Below, piece by piece: positions 53,791-64,000 of a stretch of 64,000 bases of DNA. This stretch comes from Xanthostigma xanthostigma. Lineage: Eukaryota > Arthropoda > Insecta > Raphidioptera > Raphidiidae. Every line of letters starts with the position of its first letter. Within the stretch, counting starts at the first letter, position 1. The translations under genes and the position numbers were made by a program. Below the pieces are notes generated by a model, which saw only the letters and a program-made list of their open reading frames with translations, had not been told where the DNA came from and searched no databases. The stretch covers positions 30,388,401 to 30,452,400 of the forward strand of contig OY754471.1 in NCBI GenBank assembly GCA_963575645.1. Reading direction: 5' to 3'.

Positions 53791-56700
53791 CCATAAGGAC
53801 TCATTTGCACCTAATTGTCATAAAGCATGTAAAAACTGCTTGTATGCGTTAAAATAATGGTTAATATGCAGTTTGCATTTTCTTATGAGAGAATGATCCA
53901 AACCTGAATGTTATAGTGTAAATAGACTCACCTTTGTAAAATAAAGCAATTTTGCCTATAAGGACTCATTTGCACGCAATTGTCGTGAAGCATGTAAGAA
54001 CTGCTTGTCTGCGTGAAAATGATAGTAAATATGCAGTTTGCATTTTCTTATGAGAGAATGATCCAAACCTGAATGTTATAGTGTAAATAGACTTACCCTC
54101 ATGAAATAAAGCAATTTTGCCTATAAGGACTCATTTGCCCCTAATTGTCATAAAGCATTTAAAAACTGCTGGTATGCGTTAAAATAATGGTTAATATGCA
54201 GTTTGCATTTTCTTATGAGAGAATGATCCAAACCTGAATGTTATAGTGTAAATAGACTTACCTTTGTAAAATAAAGCAATTTTGCTTATAAGAACTCATT
54301 TGCACGCAATTGTCGTGAAGCATGTAAAAACTGCTTGTCTGCGTTAAAAAAATGGTTAATATGCAGTTTTCATTTTCTTATGAGAGAATAATCCAAAACT
54401 GAATTGTATAGTGTAAATAGACTGACCCTCATAAAATAAAGCAATTTTGCCTATAAAGACTCATTTGCACCTAATTGTCGTAAAGCATAAAAAAACTGCT
54501 TGTCTGCGTTTAAATAATGGTTAATATGCAGTTTGCATTTTCTTATGAGAGAATGATCCGAACCTGAATGTTATAGTGAAAGTAGACTTACCTTTGTGAA
54601 ATAAAACAATTTTGCCTTTAAGGACTTATTTGCACCTAATTGTCGTAAACCATGTAAAAACTGCTTGTCTTCGTGAAAATGATAGTCAATATTCAGTTTG
54701 CATTTTCTTATGAGAGAATAATCCAAACCTGAATGTTATAGTGTAAATAGACTAATCTGCATGAAATAAAGCAATTTTGCCTATAAGGACCCATTTGCCC
54801 CTAATTGTCATAAAGCATGTAAAAACTGCTTGTATGCGTTAAAATAATGGTTAATATGTAGTTTGCATTTTCTTATGAGAGAATATTCTAAACCTGAATG
54901 TTATAGTGTAAATAGACTTACCCTCATGAAATAAAGCAATTTTGCCTATAAGGACTCATTTGCACCTAATTGTCATAAAGCATGTAAAAACTGCTTGAAT
55001 GCGTTAAAATAATAGTTAATATGCAGTTTGCATTTTCTTGTGAGAGAATGATCTAAACCTGAATGTTATAGCGTAAGTAAACTTACCTTTGTGAAATAAA
55101 GCAATTTTGCCTATAAGGACTCATTTGCACGCAATTGTCGTGAAGCATGTAAAAACTGCTTGTCTGCGTTAAAATAATGGTTAATATGCAGTTTGCATTT
55201 TCTTATGAGAGAATGATCCAAACCTGAATGTTATAGTGAAAATAGACTTACCTTTGTAAAATAACGCAATTTTGCCTATAAGGACTCATTTGCACGCAAT
55301 TGTCGTAAAGCATGTAAGAACTTCTTGTCTGCGTTAAAATAAAGGTTAATATGCAGTTTGCATTTTCTTATGAGAGAATGATTCAAACCTGAATGTTTTA
55401 GTGTAAATTGACTTACCCTCATGAAATAAAGCAATTTTGCCAATAAAGACTCATTTGCACCTAATTGTCGTAAAGCATGTAAAAACTGCTTGTATAAGTT
55501 AAAATAATGGTTAATATGCAGTTTGCATTTTCTTATGAGAGAATGATCCAAACCTGAATGTTATAATGTAAATAGACTTAACTTTGTAAAATAAAGCAAT
55601 TTTGCCTATAAGGACACATTTGCCCCTAATTGTGATAAAGCATGTAAAAACTGCTTGTCTGCGTTAAAATAATGGTTAATATGCAGTTTGCATTTTCTTA
55701 TGAGAGAATGATCCAAACCTGAATGTTATAGTGAAAATAGACTTACCTTTGTAAAATAACGCAATTTAGCCTATAAGGACTCATTTGCACGCAATTGTCG
55801 TGAAGCATGTAAAAACTGCTTGTCTGCGTTAAAATAAAGGTTAATATGCAGTTTGCATTTTCTTATGAGAGAATGATCCAAACCTGAATGTTTTAGTGTA
55901 AATTGACTTACCCTCATGAAATAAAGCAATTTTGCCCATAAGGACTCATTTGCACCTAATTGTCATAAAGCATATAAAAACTGCTTGTATGCGTTAAAAT
56001 AAAGGTTAATATGCAGTTTGCATTTTCTTATGAGAGAATGATCCAAACCTGAATGTTTTAGTGTAAATAGACTTACCCTCATGAAATAAAGCAATTTTGC
56101 CAATAAAGACTCATTTGCACCTAATTGTCGTAAAGCATGTAAAAACTGCTTGTCTGCGTTAAAATAAAGGTTAATATGCAGTTTGCATTTTCTTATGAGA
56201 GAATGATCCAAACCTGAATATTTTAGTGTAAATAGACTTACCCTCATGAAATAAAGCAATTTTGCCTATAAGGACTCATTTGCACCTAATTGTCATAAAG
56301 CATGTAAAAACTGCTTGTATGCGTTAAAATAATGGTTAATATGCAGTTTGCATTTTCTTATGAGAGAATGTTCCAAACCTGAATGTTATAATGTAAATAG
56401 ACTTACCTTTGTAAAATAAAGCAAATTTGCCTATAAGGACTCATTTGCACGCAATTGTCGTGAAGCATGTAAAAACTGCTTGTCTGCGTGAAAATGATAG
56501 TAAATATGCAGTTTGCATTTTCTTATGAGAGAATGATCCAAACCTGAATGTTATAGTGAAAATAGACTTACCTTTGTAAAATAACGCAATTTTGCCTATA
56601 AGGACTCATTTGCACGCAATTGTCGTGAAGCATGTAAAAACTGCTTGTCTGCGTTAAAATAAAGGTTAATATGCAGTTTGCATTTTCTTATGAGAGAATG

Positions 56701-57082
56701 ATCCAAACCTGAACGTTTTAGTGTATATAGACTTACCCTCATGAAATAAAGCAATTTTGCCTATAAAGACTCATTTGCACCTAATTGTCATAAAGCATGT
56801 AAAAACTGCTTGTATGCGTTAAAATGATAGTAAATATGCAGTGTGCATTTTCTTATAAGAGAATGATCCAAAACTGAATGTTATATAGTGTAAATAGACT
56901 AACCCTCATGAAATAAAGCAATTTTGAACATAAGGACTCATTTGCACCTAATTGTCATAAAGCATGTAAAAACTGCTTGTATGCGTTAAAATAATGGTTA
57001 ATATGCAGTTTGCATTTTCTTATGAGAGAATGATCCAAACCTGAATGTTATAGTGTAAATAGACTTACCTTTGTAAAATAAA

Positions 57083-57247
57083 GCAATTTTGCCTATAAAG
57101 ACTCATTTGCACCTAATTGTCGTAAATCATGAAAAAACTGCGTGTCTGCGTTTAAATAATGGTTAATATGCAGTTTGCATTTTCTTATGAGAGAATGATC
57201 CAAACCTGAATGTTATAGTGTAAATAGACTAACCCTCATGAAATAAA
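57083..57247. repeat. Representative 165-bp satellite monomer
   Basis: This unit runs from one 'gcaatttt' landmark to the base before the next; the following units start at 57248, 57413 and 57578, each exactly 165 bp on. In order it holds: 'gcaattttgcctata'; a 'ggactcatttgcac'-like segment; a variable 'taattgtcgtaaa' segment; an A-run followed by 'actgc'; the 'gcgtttaaataatgg' segment; the short dyad 'atgcagtttgcat'; 'cttatgagagaatgatcc'; 'aaacctgaatgttatagtg'; and a terminal switch segment, here 'ccctcatgaaataaa' and in the neighbouring unit (57248-57412) 'cctttgtaaaataaa'. The choice of start is arbitrary because the array is continuous. I found no convincing shorter internal repeat that would explain the 165-bp unit. 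Confidence 0.95.
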
Positions 57248-58080
57248 GCAATTTTGCCTATAAGGACTCATTTGCACGCAATTGTCGTGAAACATGTAAA
57301 AACTGCTTGTCTGCGTGAAAATGATAGTTAATATGCAGTTTGCATTTTCTTATGAGAGAATGATCCAAACCTGAATGTTATAGTGTAAATAGACTAACCT
57401 TTGTAAAATAAAGCAATTTTGCTTATAAGGACTCATTTGCACGCAATTGTCGTAAAGCATGAAAAAACTGCTTGTCTGCGTTTAAATAATGGTTAATATG
57501 CAGTTTGCATTTTCTTATGAGAGATAGATCCAAACCTGAATGTTATAGTGTAAATAGACTTACCCTCATGAAATAAAGCAATTTTGCCTATAAGGACTCA
57601 TTTGCACCTAATTGTCATAAAGCTTTTAAAAACTGCTTGTATGCGTTAAAATAATTGTTAATATGCAGTTTGCATTTTTTTATGAGAGAATGATCCAAAC
57701 CTGAATGTTATAGTGTAAATAGACTAACCTTTGTAAAATAAAGCAATTTTGCTTATAAGGACTCATTTGCACGCAATTGTCGTAAAGCATGAAAAAACTG
57801 CTTGTCTGCGTTTAAATAATGGTTAATATGCAGTTTGCATTTTCTTATGAGAGATAGATCCAAACCTGAATGTTATAGTGTAAATAGACTTAATCTCATG
57901 AAATAAAGCAATTTTGCCTATAAGGACTCATTTGCACCTAATTGTCATAAAGCTTTTAAAAACTGCTTGTCTGCGTTAAAATAATGGTTAATATGCAGTT
58001 TGCAATTTCTTATGAGAGAATGATCCAAACCTGAATGTTATAGTGAAAGTAGACTTACCTTTGTGAAATAAAGCAATTTT

Positions 58081-59895
58081 GCCTATAAGGACTCATTTGA
58101 ACGCAATTGTCGTGAAGCATGTAAAAACTGCTTGTCTGCGTTAAAATAATGGTTAATATGCAGTTTGCATTTTTTTATGAGAGAATGATCCAAACCTGAA
58201 TGTTATAATGAAAACAGACTTACCTTTGTAAAATAACGCAATTTTGCCTATAAGGACTCATTTGCACGCAATTGTCGTAAAGCATGTAAAAACTGCTTGT
58301 CTGCGTTAAAATAAAGGTTAATATGCAGTTTGCATTTTCTTATGAGAGAATGATCCAAACCTGAATGTTTTAGTGTAAATTGACTTACCCTCATGAAATA
58401 AAGCAATTTTGCCAATAAAGACTCATTTGCACCTAATTGTCATAAAGCATGTAAAAACTGCTTGTATGCGTTAAAATGATAGTAAATATGCAGTTTGCAT
58501 TTTCTTATGAGAAAATGATCCAAACCTAAATGTTATAGTGTAAATAGACTTACCCTCATGAAATAAAGCAATTTTGCCCATAAGGACTCATTTGCACCTA
58601 ATTGTCATAAAGCATGTTAAAACTGCTTGTATGCGTTAAAATAATGGTTAATATGCAGTTTGCATTTTCTTATGAGAGAATGATCCAAACCTGAATGTTA
58701 TAGTGTAAATAGACTTACCTTTGTAAAATAAAGCAATTTTGCCTATAAGGACTCATTTGCACCTAATTGTCATAAAGCTTTTAAAAACTGCTTGTATGCG
58801 TTAAAATAATTGTTAATATGCAGTTTGCATTTTCTTATGAGAGAATGATCCAAACCTGAATGTTATAGTGTAAATAGACTTACCTTTGTAAAATAAAGCA
58901 ATTTTGCTTATAAGGACACATTTGCACGCAATTGTCGTGAAGCATGTAAAAACTGCTTGTCTGCGTTAAAATAATGGTTAATATGCAGTTTGCAATTTCT
59001 TATGAGAGAATGATCCAAACCTGAATGTTATAGTGAAAGGAAACTTACCTTTGTGAAATAAAGCAATTTTGCCTATAAGGACTCATTTGCCCCTAATTGT
59101 CATAAAGCATGTAAAAACTGCTTGTCTGCGTTAAAATAATGGTTAACATGCAGTTTGCATTTTCTTATGAGAGAATGATCCAAACCTGAACGTTATAGTG
59201 TAAATAGACTTACCTTTGTAAAATAAAGCAATTTTGCCTATAAGGACTCATTTGAACGCAATTGTCGTGAAGCATGTAAAAACTGCTTGTCTGCGTTAAA
59301 ATAATGGTTAATATGCAGTTTGCATTTTTTTATGAGAGAATGATCCAAACCTGAATGTTATAATGAAAACAGACTTACCTTTGTAAAATAACGCAATTTT
59401 GCCTATAAGGACTCATTTGCACGCAATTGTCGTAAAGCATGTAAAAACTGCTTGTCTGCGTTAAAATAAAGGTTAATATGCAGTTTGCATTTTCTTATGA
59501 GAGAATGATCCAAACCTGAATGTTTTAATGTAAATTGACTTACCCTCATGAAATAAAGCAATTTTGCCAATAAAGACTCATTTGCACCTAATTGTCATAA
59601 AGCATGTAAAAACTGCTTGTATGCGTTAAAATGATAGTAAATATGCAGTTTGCATTTTCTTATGAGAAAATGATACAAACCTAAATGTTATAGTGTAAAT
59701 AGACTTACCCTCATGAAATAAAGCAATTTTGCCCATAAGGACTCATTTGCACCTAATTGTCATAAAGCATGTAAAAACTGCTTTAATGCGTTAAAATAAT
59801 GGTTAATATGCAGTTTGCATTTTCTTATGAGAGAATGATCCAAACCTGAATGTTATAGTGTAAATAGACTTACCTTTGTAAAATAAAGCAATTTT
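58081..59895. repeat. 7-monomer (1155-bp) shifted duplicate
   Basis: 'ttgaacgcaa' is at 58097 and 59252, exactly 1155 bp apart, and about 58081-58740 matches 59236-59895 through the 'ccaataaag' and 'cccataagg' monomers. A third version at 49351 lies 8746 bp (53 x 165 + 1) to the left. About 58741-59235 fills the rest of the unit with other monomer types. Confidence 0.8.
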
Positions 59896-60720
59896 GCCTA
59901 TAAGGACTCATTTGCACGCAATTGTCGTGAAGCATGTAAGAACTGCTTGTCTGCGTGAAAATGATAGTAAATATGCAGTTTGCATTTTCTTATGAGAGAA
60001 TGATCCAAACCTGAATGTTATAGTGTAAATAGACTTACACTCATGAAATAAAGCAATTTTGCCTATAAAGACTCATTTGCCCCTAATTGTCGTAAAGCAT
60101 GTAAAAACTGCTTGTCTGCGTTTAAATAATGGTTAATATGCAGTATGCATTTTCTTATGAGAGAAAGATCCAAACCTGAATGTTATAATGTAAATAGATT
60201 TACCTTCATGATATAAAGCAATTTTGCCTATAAGGACTCATTTGCCCCTAATTGTCATAAAGCATTTAAAAACTGCTTGTATGCGTTAAAATAATGGTTA
60301 ATATGCAGTTTGCATTTTCTTATGAGAGAATGATCCAAACCTGAATGTTATAGTGTAAATAGACTTACCTTTGTAAAATAAAGCAATTTTGCTTATAAGG
60401 ACTCATTTGCACGCAATTGTCGTGAAGCATGTAAAAACTGCTTGTCTGCGTTAAAATAATGGTTAATATGCAGTTTTCATTTTCTTATGAGAGAATGATC
60501 CAAAACTGAATTGTATAGTGTAAATAGACTGACCCTCATGAAATAAAGCAATTTTGCCTATAAAGACTCATTTGCACCTAATTGTCGTTAAGCATAAAAA
60601 AACTGCTTGTCTGCGTTTAAATAATGGTTAATATGCAGTTTGCATTTTCTTATGAGAGAATGATCCAAACCTGAATGTTATAGTGTAAATAGACTAACCC
60701 TCATGAAATAAAGCAATTTT

Positions 60721-61660
60721 GCCTATAACGACTCATTTGCACCTAATTGTCATAAAGCATGTAAAAACTGCTTGTATGCGTTAAAATAATGGTTAATATG
60801 CAGTTTTCATTTTCTTATGAGAGAATGATCCAAACCTGAATGTTATCGTGTAAGTAGACTTACCTTCATGAAATAAAGCAAATTTGCCTATAAGGACTAA
60901 TTTGCACCTAATTGTCGTAAAGCATGTAAAAACTGCTTGTCTGCGTTAAAATGATAGTAAATGTTCAGTTTGCATTTTCTTATGAGAGAAAGATCCAAAC
61001 CTTAATGTTATAGTGAAAGTAGACTTACCTTTGTGAAATAAAACAATTTTGCCTTTAAGGACTTATTTCCACCTAATTGTCGTAAAACATGTAAAACCTG
61101 CTTGTCTGCGTTAAAATAATGGTTAATATGCCGTTTGCATTTTCTTATGAGAGAATGATCCAAACCTGAATTGTATAGTGTAAATAGACTGACCCTCATG
61201 AAATAAAGCAATTTTGCCTATAAAGACTCATTTGCACCTAATTGTCGTAAAGCATGAAAAAACTGCTTGTCTGCGTTTAAATAATGGTTAATATGCAGTT
61301 TGCATTTTCTTATGAGAGAATGATCCAAACCTGAATGTTATAGTGTAAATAGACTAACCCTCATGAAATAAAGCAATTTTGCCTATGAAGACTCATTTGC
61401 ACCTAATTGTCATAAAGCATGTAAAAACTGCTTGTATGCGTTAAAATAATGGTTAATATGCAGTTTTCATTTTCTTATGAGAGAATGATCCAAACCTGAA
61501 TGTTATCGTGTAAGTAGACTTACCTTCATGAAATAAAGCAAATTTGCCTATAAGGACTAATTTGCACCTAATTGTCGTAAAGCATGTAAAAACTGCTTGT
61601 CTGCGTTAAAATGATAGTAAATGTTCAGTTTGCATTTTCTTATGAGAGAATGATCCAAAC
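60721..61660. repeat. 4-monomer (660-bp) duplication
   Basis: 'gttatcgtgtaagtagac' with 'aaagcaaatttgcc' and 'aaatgttcagtttgc' appears at about 60842 and again at about 61502, 660 bp later. The counterpart at about 50940-51070 in the left member of the 60-mer pair occurs only once, so the duplication arose in the right member. Confidence 0.8.
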
Positions 61661-61680
61661 CTGAATGTTATAGTGTAAAT

Positions 61681-63475
61681 AGACTTGCCTTTGTAAAATA
61701 AAGCAATTTTGCTTATAAGGACTCATTTGCACCTAATTGTCGTGAAGCATGTAAAAACAACTTGTCTGCGTAAAAATGATAGTAAATATGCAGTTTTCAT
61801 TTTCTAATGAGAGAATGATCCACACCTGAATGTTATAGTGTAAATAGACTTACCTTTGTAAAATAAAACAATTTTGCCTATAAGGACTCATTTGCACGCA
61901 ATTGTCGTGAAGCATGTAAAAACTGCTTGTCTGCGTTAAAATAATGGTTAATATGCAGTTTGAATTTTTTTATGAGAGAATGATCCAAACCTAAATGTTA
62001 TAGTGAAAATAGACTTAACTTTGTAAAATAACGCAATTTTGCCTATAAGGACTCATTTGCACGCAATTGTCGTGAAGCATGTAAAAACTGCTTGTCTGCG
62101 TTTAAATAATGGTTAATATGCAGTTTGCATTTTCTTATGAGAGAATGATCCAAACCTGAATGTTATAGTGTAAATAGACTAACCTTTGTAAAATAAAGCA
62201 ATTTTGCTTATAAGGACTCATTTGCACGCAATTGTCGTAAAGCATGAAAAAACTGCTTGTCTGCGTTTAAATAATGGTTAATATGCAGTTTGCATTTTCT
62301 TATGAGAGATAGATCCAAACCTGAATGTTATAGTGTAAATAGACTTACCCTCATGAAATAAAGCAATTTTGCCTATAAGGACTCATTTGCACCTAATTGT
62401 CATAAAGCTTTTAAAAACTGCTTGAATGCGTTAAAATAATTGTTAATATGCAGTTTGCATTTTCTTATGAGAGAATAATCCAAATCTGAATGTTATAGTG
62501 TAAATAGACTTACCTTTGTAAAATAAAGCAATTTTGCTTATAAGGACTCATTTGCACGCAATTGTCGTGAAGCATGTAAAAACTGCTTGTCTGCGTTAAA
62601 ATAATGGTTAATATGCAGTTTGCAATTTCTTATGAGAGAATGATCCAAACCTGAATGTTATAGTGAAAGTAGACTTGCCTTTGTAAAATAAAGCAATTTT
62701 GCTTATAAGGACTCATTTGCACCTAATTGTCGTGAAGCATGTAAAAACAACTTGTCTGCGTAAAAATGATAGTAAATATGCAGTTTTCATTTTCTAATGA
62801 GAGAATGATCCACACCTGAATGTTATAGTGTAAATAGACTTACCTTTGTAAAATAAAGCAATTTTGCCTATAAGGACTCATTTGCACGCAATTGTCGTGA
62901 AGCATGTAAAAACTGCTTGTCTGCGTTAAAATAATGGTTAATATGCAGTTTGCATTTTCTTATGAGAGAATGATCCAAACCTGAATGTCATAGTGAAAAT
63001 AGACTTACCTTTGTAAAATAAAGCAATTTTGCTTATAAGGACTCATTTGCACGCAATTGTCGTAAAGCATGAAAAAACTGCTTGTCTGCGTTTAAATAAT
63101 GGTTAATATGCAGTTTGCATTTTCTTATGAGAGATAGATCCAAACCTGAATGTTATAGTGTAAATAGACTTACCCTCATGAAATAAAGCAATTTTGCCTA
63201 TAAGGACTCATTTGCACCTAATTGTCATAAAGCTTTTAAAAACTGCTTGAATGCGTTAAAATAATTGTTAATATGCAGTTTGCATTTTCTTATGAGAGAA
63301 TAATCCAAATCTGAATGTTATAGTGTAAATAGACTTACCTTTGTAAAATAAAGCAATTTTGCTTATAAGGACTCATTTGCACGCAATTGTCGTGAAGCAT
63401 GTAAAAACTGCTTGTCTGCGTTAAAATAATGGTTAATATGCAGTTTGCAATTTCTTATGAGAGAATGATCCAAAC
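61681..63475. repeat. Overlapping 5- and 6-monomer duplications at the right edge
   Basis: 'agacttgcctttgtaaaat' with 'aaaacaacttgtctgcg' and 'gatccacacctgaatg' is at 61681 and 62671 (990 bp). About 62210-62650 ('gagagatagatcc', 'gcttttaaaaactgcttga', 'gataatccaaatctg'-like context) recurs at 63035-63475 (825 bp; 'cataaagctt' at 62401 and 63226). Different shifts in adjacent blocks imply at least two separate exchange events. Confidence 0.78.
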
Positions 63476-64000
63476 CTGAATGTTATAGTGAAAGTAGACT
63501 TACCTTTGTGAAATAAAGCAATTTTGCCTATAAGGACTCATTTGCCCCTAATTGTCATAAAGCATGTAAAAACTGCTTGTCTGCGTTAAAATGATGGTTA
63601 ATATGCAGTTTGCATTTTCTTATGAGAGAATGATCCAAACCTGAATGTTATAGTGTAAATAGACTTACCTTTGTAAAATAAAGCAATTTTGCCTATAAGG
63701 ACTCATTTGCACGCAATTGTCGTGAAGCATGTAAAAACTGCTTGTCTGCGTTAAAATAATGGTTAATATGCAGTTTGCATTTTCTTATGAGAGAATGATC
63801 TAAACCTGAATGTTATAGTGAAAATAGACTTACCTTTGTAAAATAACGCAATTTTGCCTATAAGGACTCATTTGCACGCAATTGTCGTAAAGCATGTAAA
63901 AACTGCTTGTCTGCGTTAAAATAAAGGTTAATATGCAGTTTGCATTTTCTTATGAGAGAATGATCCAAACCTGAATATTTTAGTGTAAATTGACTTACCC

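Larger units (their letters stand above)
1..64000. repeat. Uninterrupted 165-bp satellite DNA array (about 388 monomers)
   Basis: The same block, from 'gcaattttgcctataagg' through 'aactgcttgt', 'atgcagtttgcattttc', 'gatccaaacctgaatg' to 'tagacttacc', recurs every 163-168 bp from the first to the last base, always in the same orientation. The landmark 'gcaatttt' falls at position 0 (inferred from the first base), 165, 333 and so on to 63849. That is 387 steps with a net drift of only about 6 bp from 387 x 165. No unrelated sequence longer than a few bases was found between monomers, so all gene-free space in the window is satellite. The length and A+T richness fit centromeric or heterochromatic satellites of eukaryotes, but the family is not one I recognise, and a centromeric role is inference only. 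Confidence 0.98.
46491..64000. repeat. Right-hand satellite domain without the 17-kb HOR
   Basis: The monomer remains 165 bp, but the order of variants no longer follows copies 1-3 except at 47193-48150. The domain is rich in monomers with 'ttgccaataaagac', 'gagaaaatgat', 'ttgaacgcaattg' and 'gcttttaaaaactgc', which are rare or absent on the left, and is organised by many overlapping local duplications of 2 to 60 monomers. I see no genes or non-satellite sequence in it. Confidence 0.85.

Noticed and set aside
55963-56259. 98-codon minus-strand open frame as a small repeat protein
   Set aside because: It spans two joined monomers of the 'cccataagg'/'ccaataaag' types that lack the usual stop. 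I see no promoter, splice context or codon pattern distinct from the surrounding satellite.
1-64000. CRISPR array
   Set aside because: The repeats are 165 bp and directly adjacent with no unique spacers, and all variation is shared between monomers. No cas-like genes are present.
1-64000. Transposable element or retrotransposon insertion
   Set aside because: No terminal repeats, target-site duplications, poly(A) tails or coding remnants break the 165-bp register. Every register change is explained by whole monomers or 1-3 bp indels.
1-64000. CENP-B box as in primate alpha satellite
   Set aside because: The box needs a CGGG-type core. I found no CGGG in the monomer variants read, so the motif seems absent. 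This does not exclude centromere function.
1-64000. TATA-box promoter from 'cctataaagactc' monomers
   Set aside because: TATAAAG occurs in many monomers simply as a variant of 'tataagg'. There is no associated initiator, gene or directional context, so calling promoters would be unsupported.
1-64000. rRNA, tRNA or telomeric repeats
   Set aside because: No tRNA-like conserved boxes, rDNA-like sequence or short telomere-type units were seen. The monomer accounts for all of the sequence.
1-64000. Assembly artefact as the sole explanation of the large duplicates
   Set aside because: The copies differ by private substitutions, indels and whole-monomer changes, so they are not simple duplicated contigs. 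Collapse or expansion of exact copy number still cannot be excluded from sequence alone.

Overview
The whole 64 kb window is a single tandem satellite DNA array. A unit of about 165 bp is repeated head to tail, always in the same orientation, roughly 388 times. I see no transposon, unique spacer, rRNA or tRNA gene, or believable protein-coding gene interrupting it. A hand count over 120 bases of one monomer (57061-57180) gives 38 G/C, so the array is about two-thirds A+T. Long nucleosome-scale satellites with higher-order structure are typical of centromeric or pericentromeric heterochromatin in eukaryotes. I do not recognise this monomer and will not name a taxon; plant and animal are both open.

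Layout. Positions 1-17161 are a first copy of a very large higher-order repeat (HOR) of 104 monomers. It contains a nested 10-mer HOR (5761-9058, two units of 1649 bp), a 9-mer HOR (9059-12027, two units of about 1485 bp) and a third 9-mer unit at 15165-16649. Positions 17162-36625 are a second copy. It has one monomer lost near 20660, two monomers replaced by three near 22020-22400, one lost near 30870, and about 2.46 kb of net extra material between about 32080 and 34900. Positions 36626 to about 46490 are a third, incomplete copy. It carries a 3297-bp (20-monomer) insertion created by duplication and ends in a 990-bp (6-monomer) duplication. From about 46490 to 64000 the 17-kb pattern is lost. 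The array there is built from shorter, less regular duplications (2-, 4-, 5-, 6-, 7-, 35- and 60-monomer shifts), and 47193-48150 is recognisably derived from the start of the large HOR.

Sequence logic. Monomers differ by a small set of linked alternatives at a few sites ('cctttgtaaaat' or 'ccctcatgaaat'; 'ataagg' or 'ataaag'; 'cacgcaattgtcgtgaag' or 'cacctaattgtcataaag'; several forms of 'gcgttaaaataatgg'). These are shuffled into many combinations, which suggests unequal crossover and gene conversion. Each monomer contains short dyads, usually one AATAAA hexamer and one to three CpGs. The unit length is divisible by three, so short minus-strand reading frames run across monomer joints, but they begin with TTG and most monomers carry an in-frame stop. 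I regard them as by-products of the repeat.

I found no gene-based novel system. What merits attention is the nested, datable duplication history of the array, its sharp HOR boundary near 46.5 kb, and its very exact 165-bp register.
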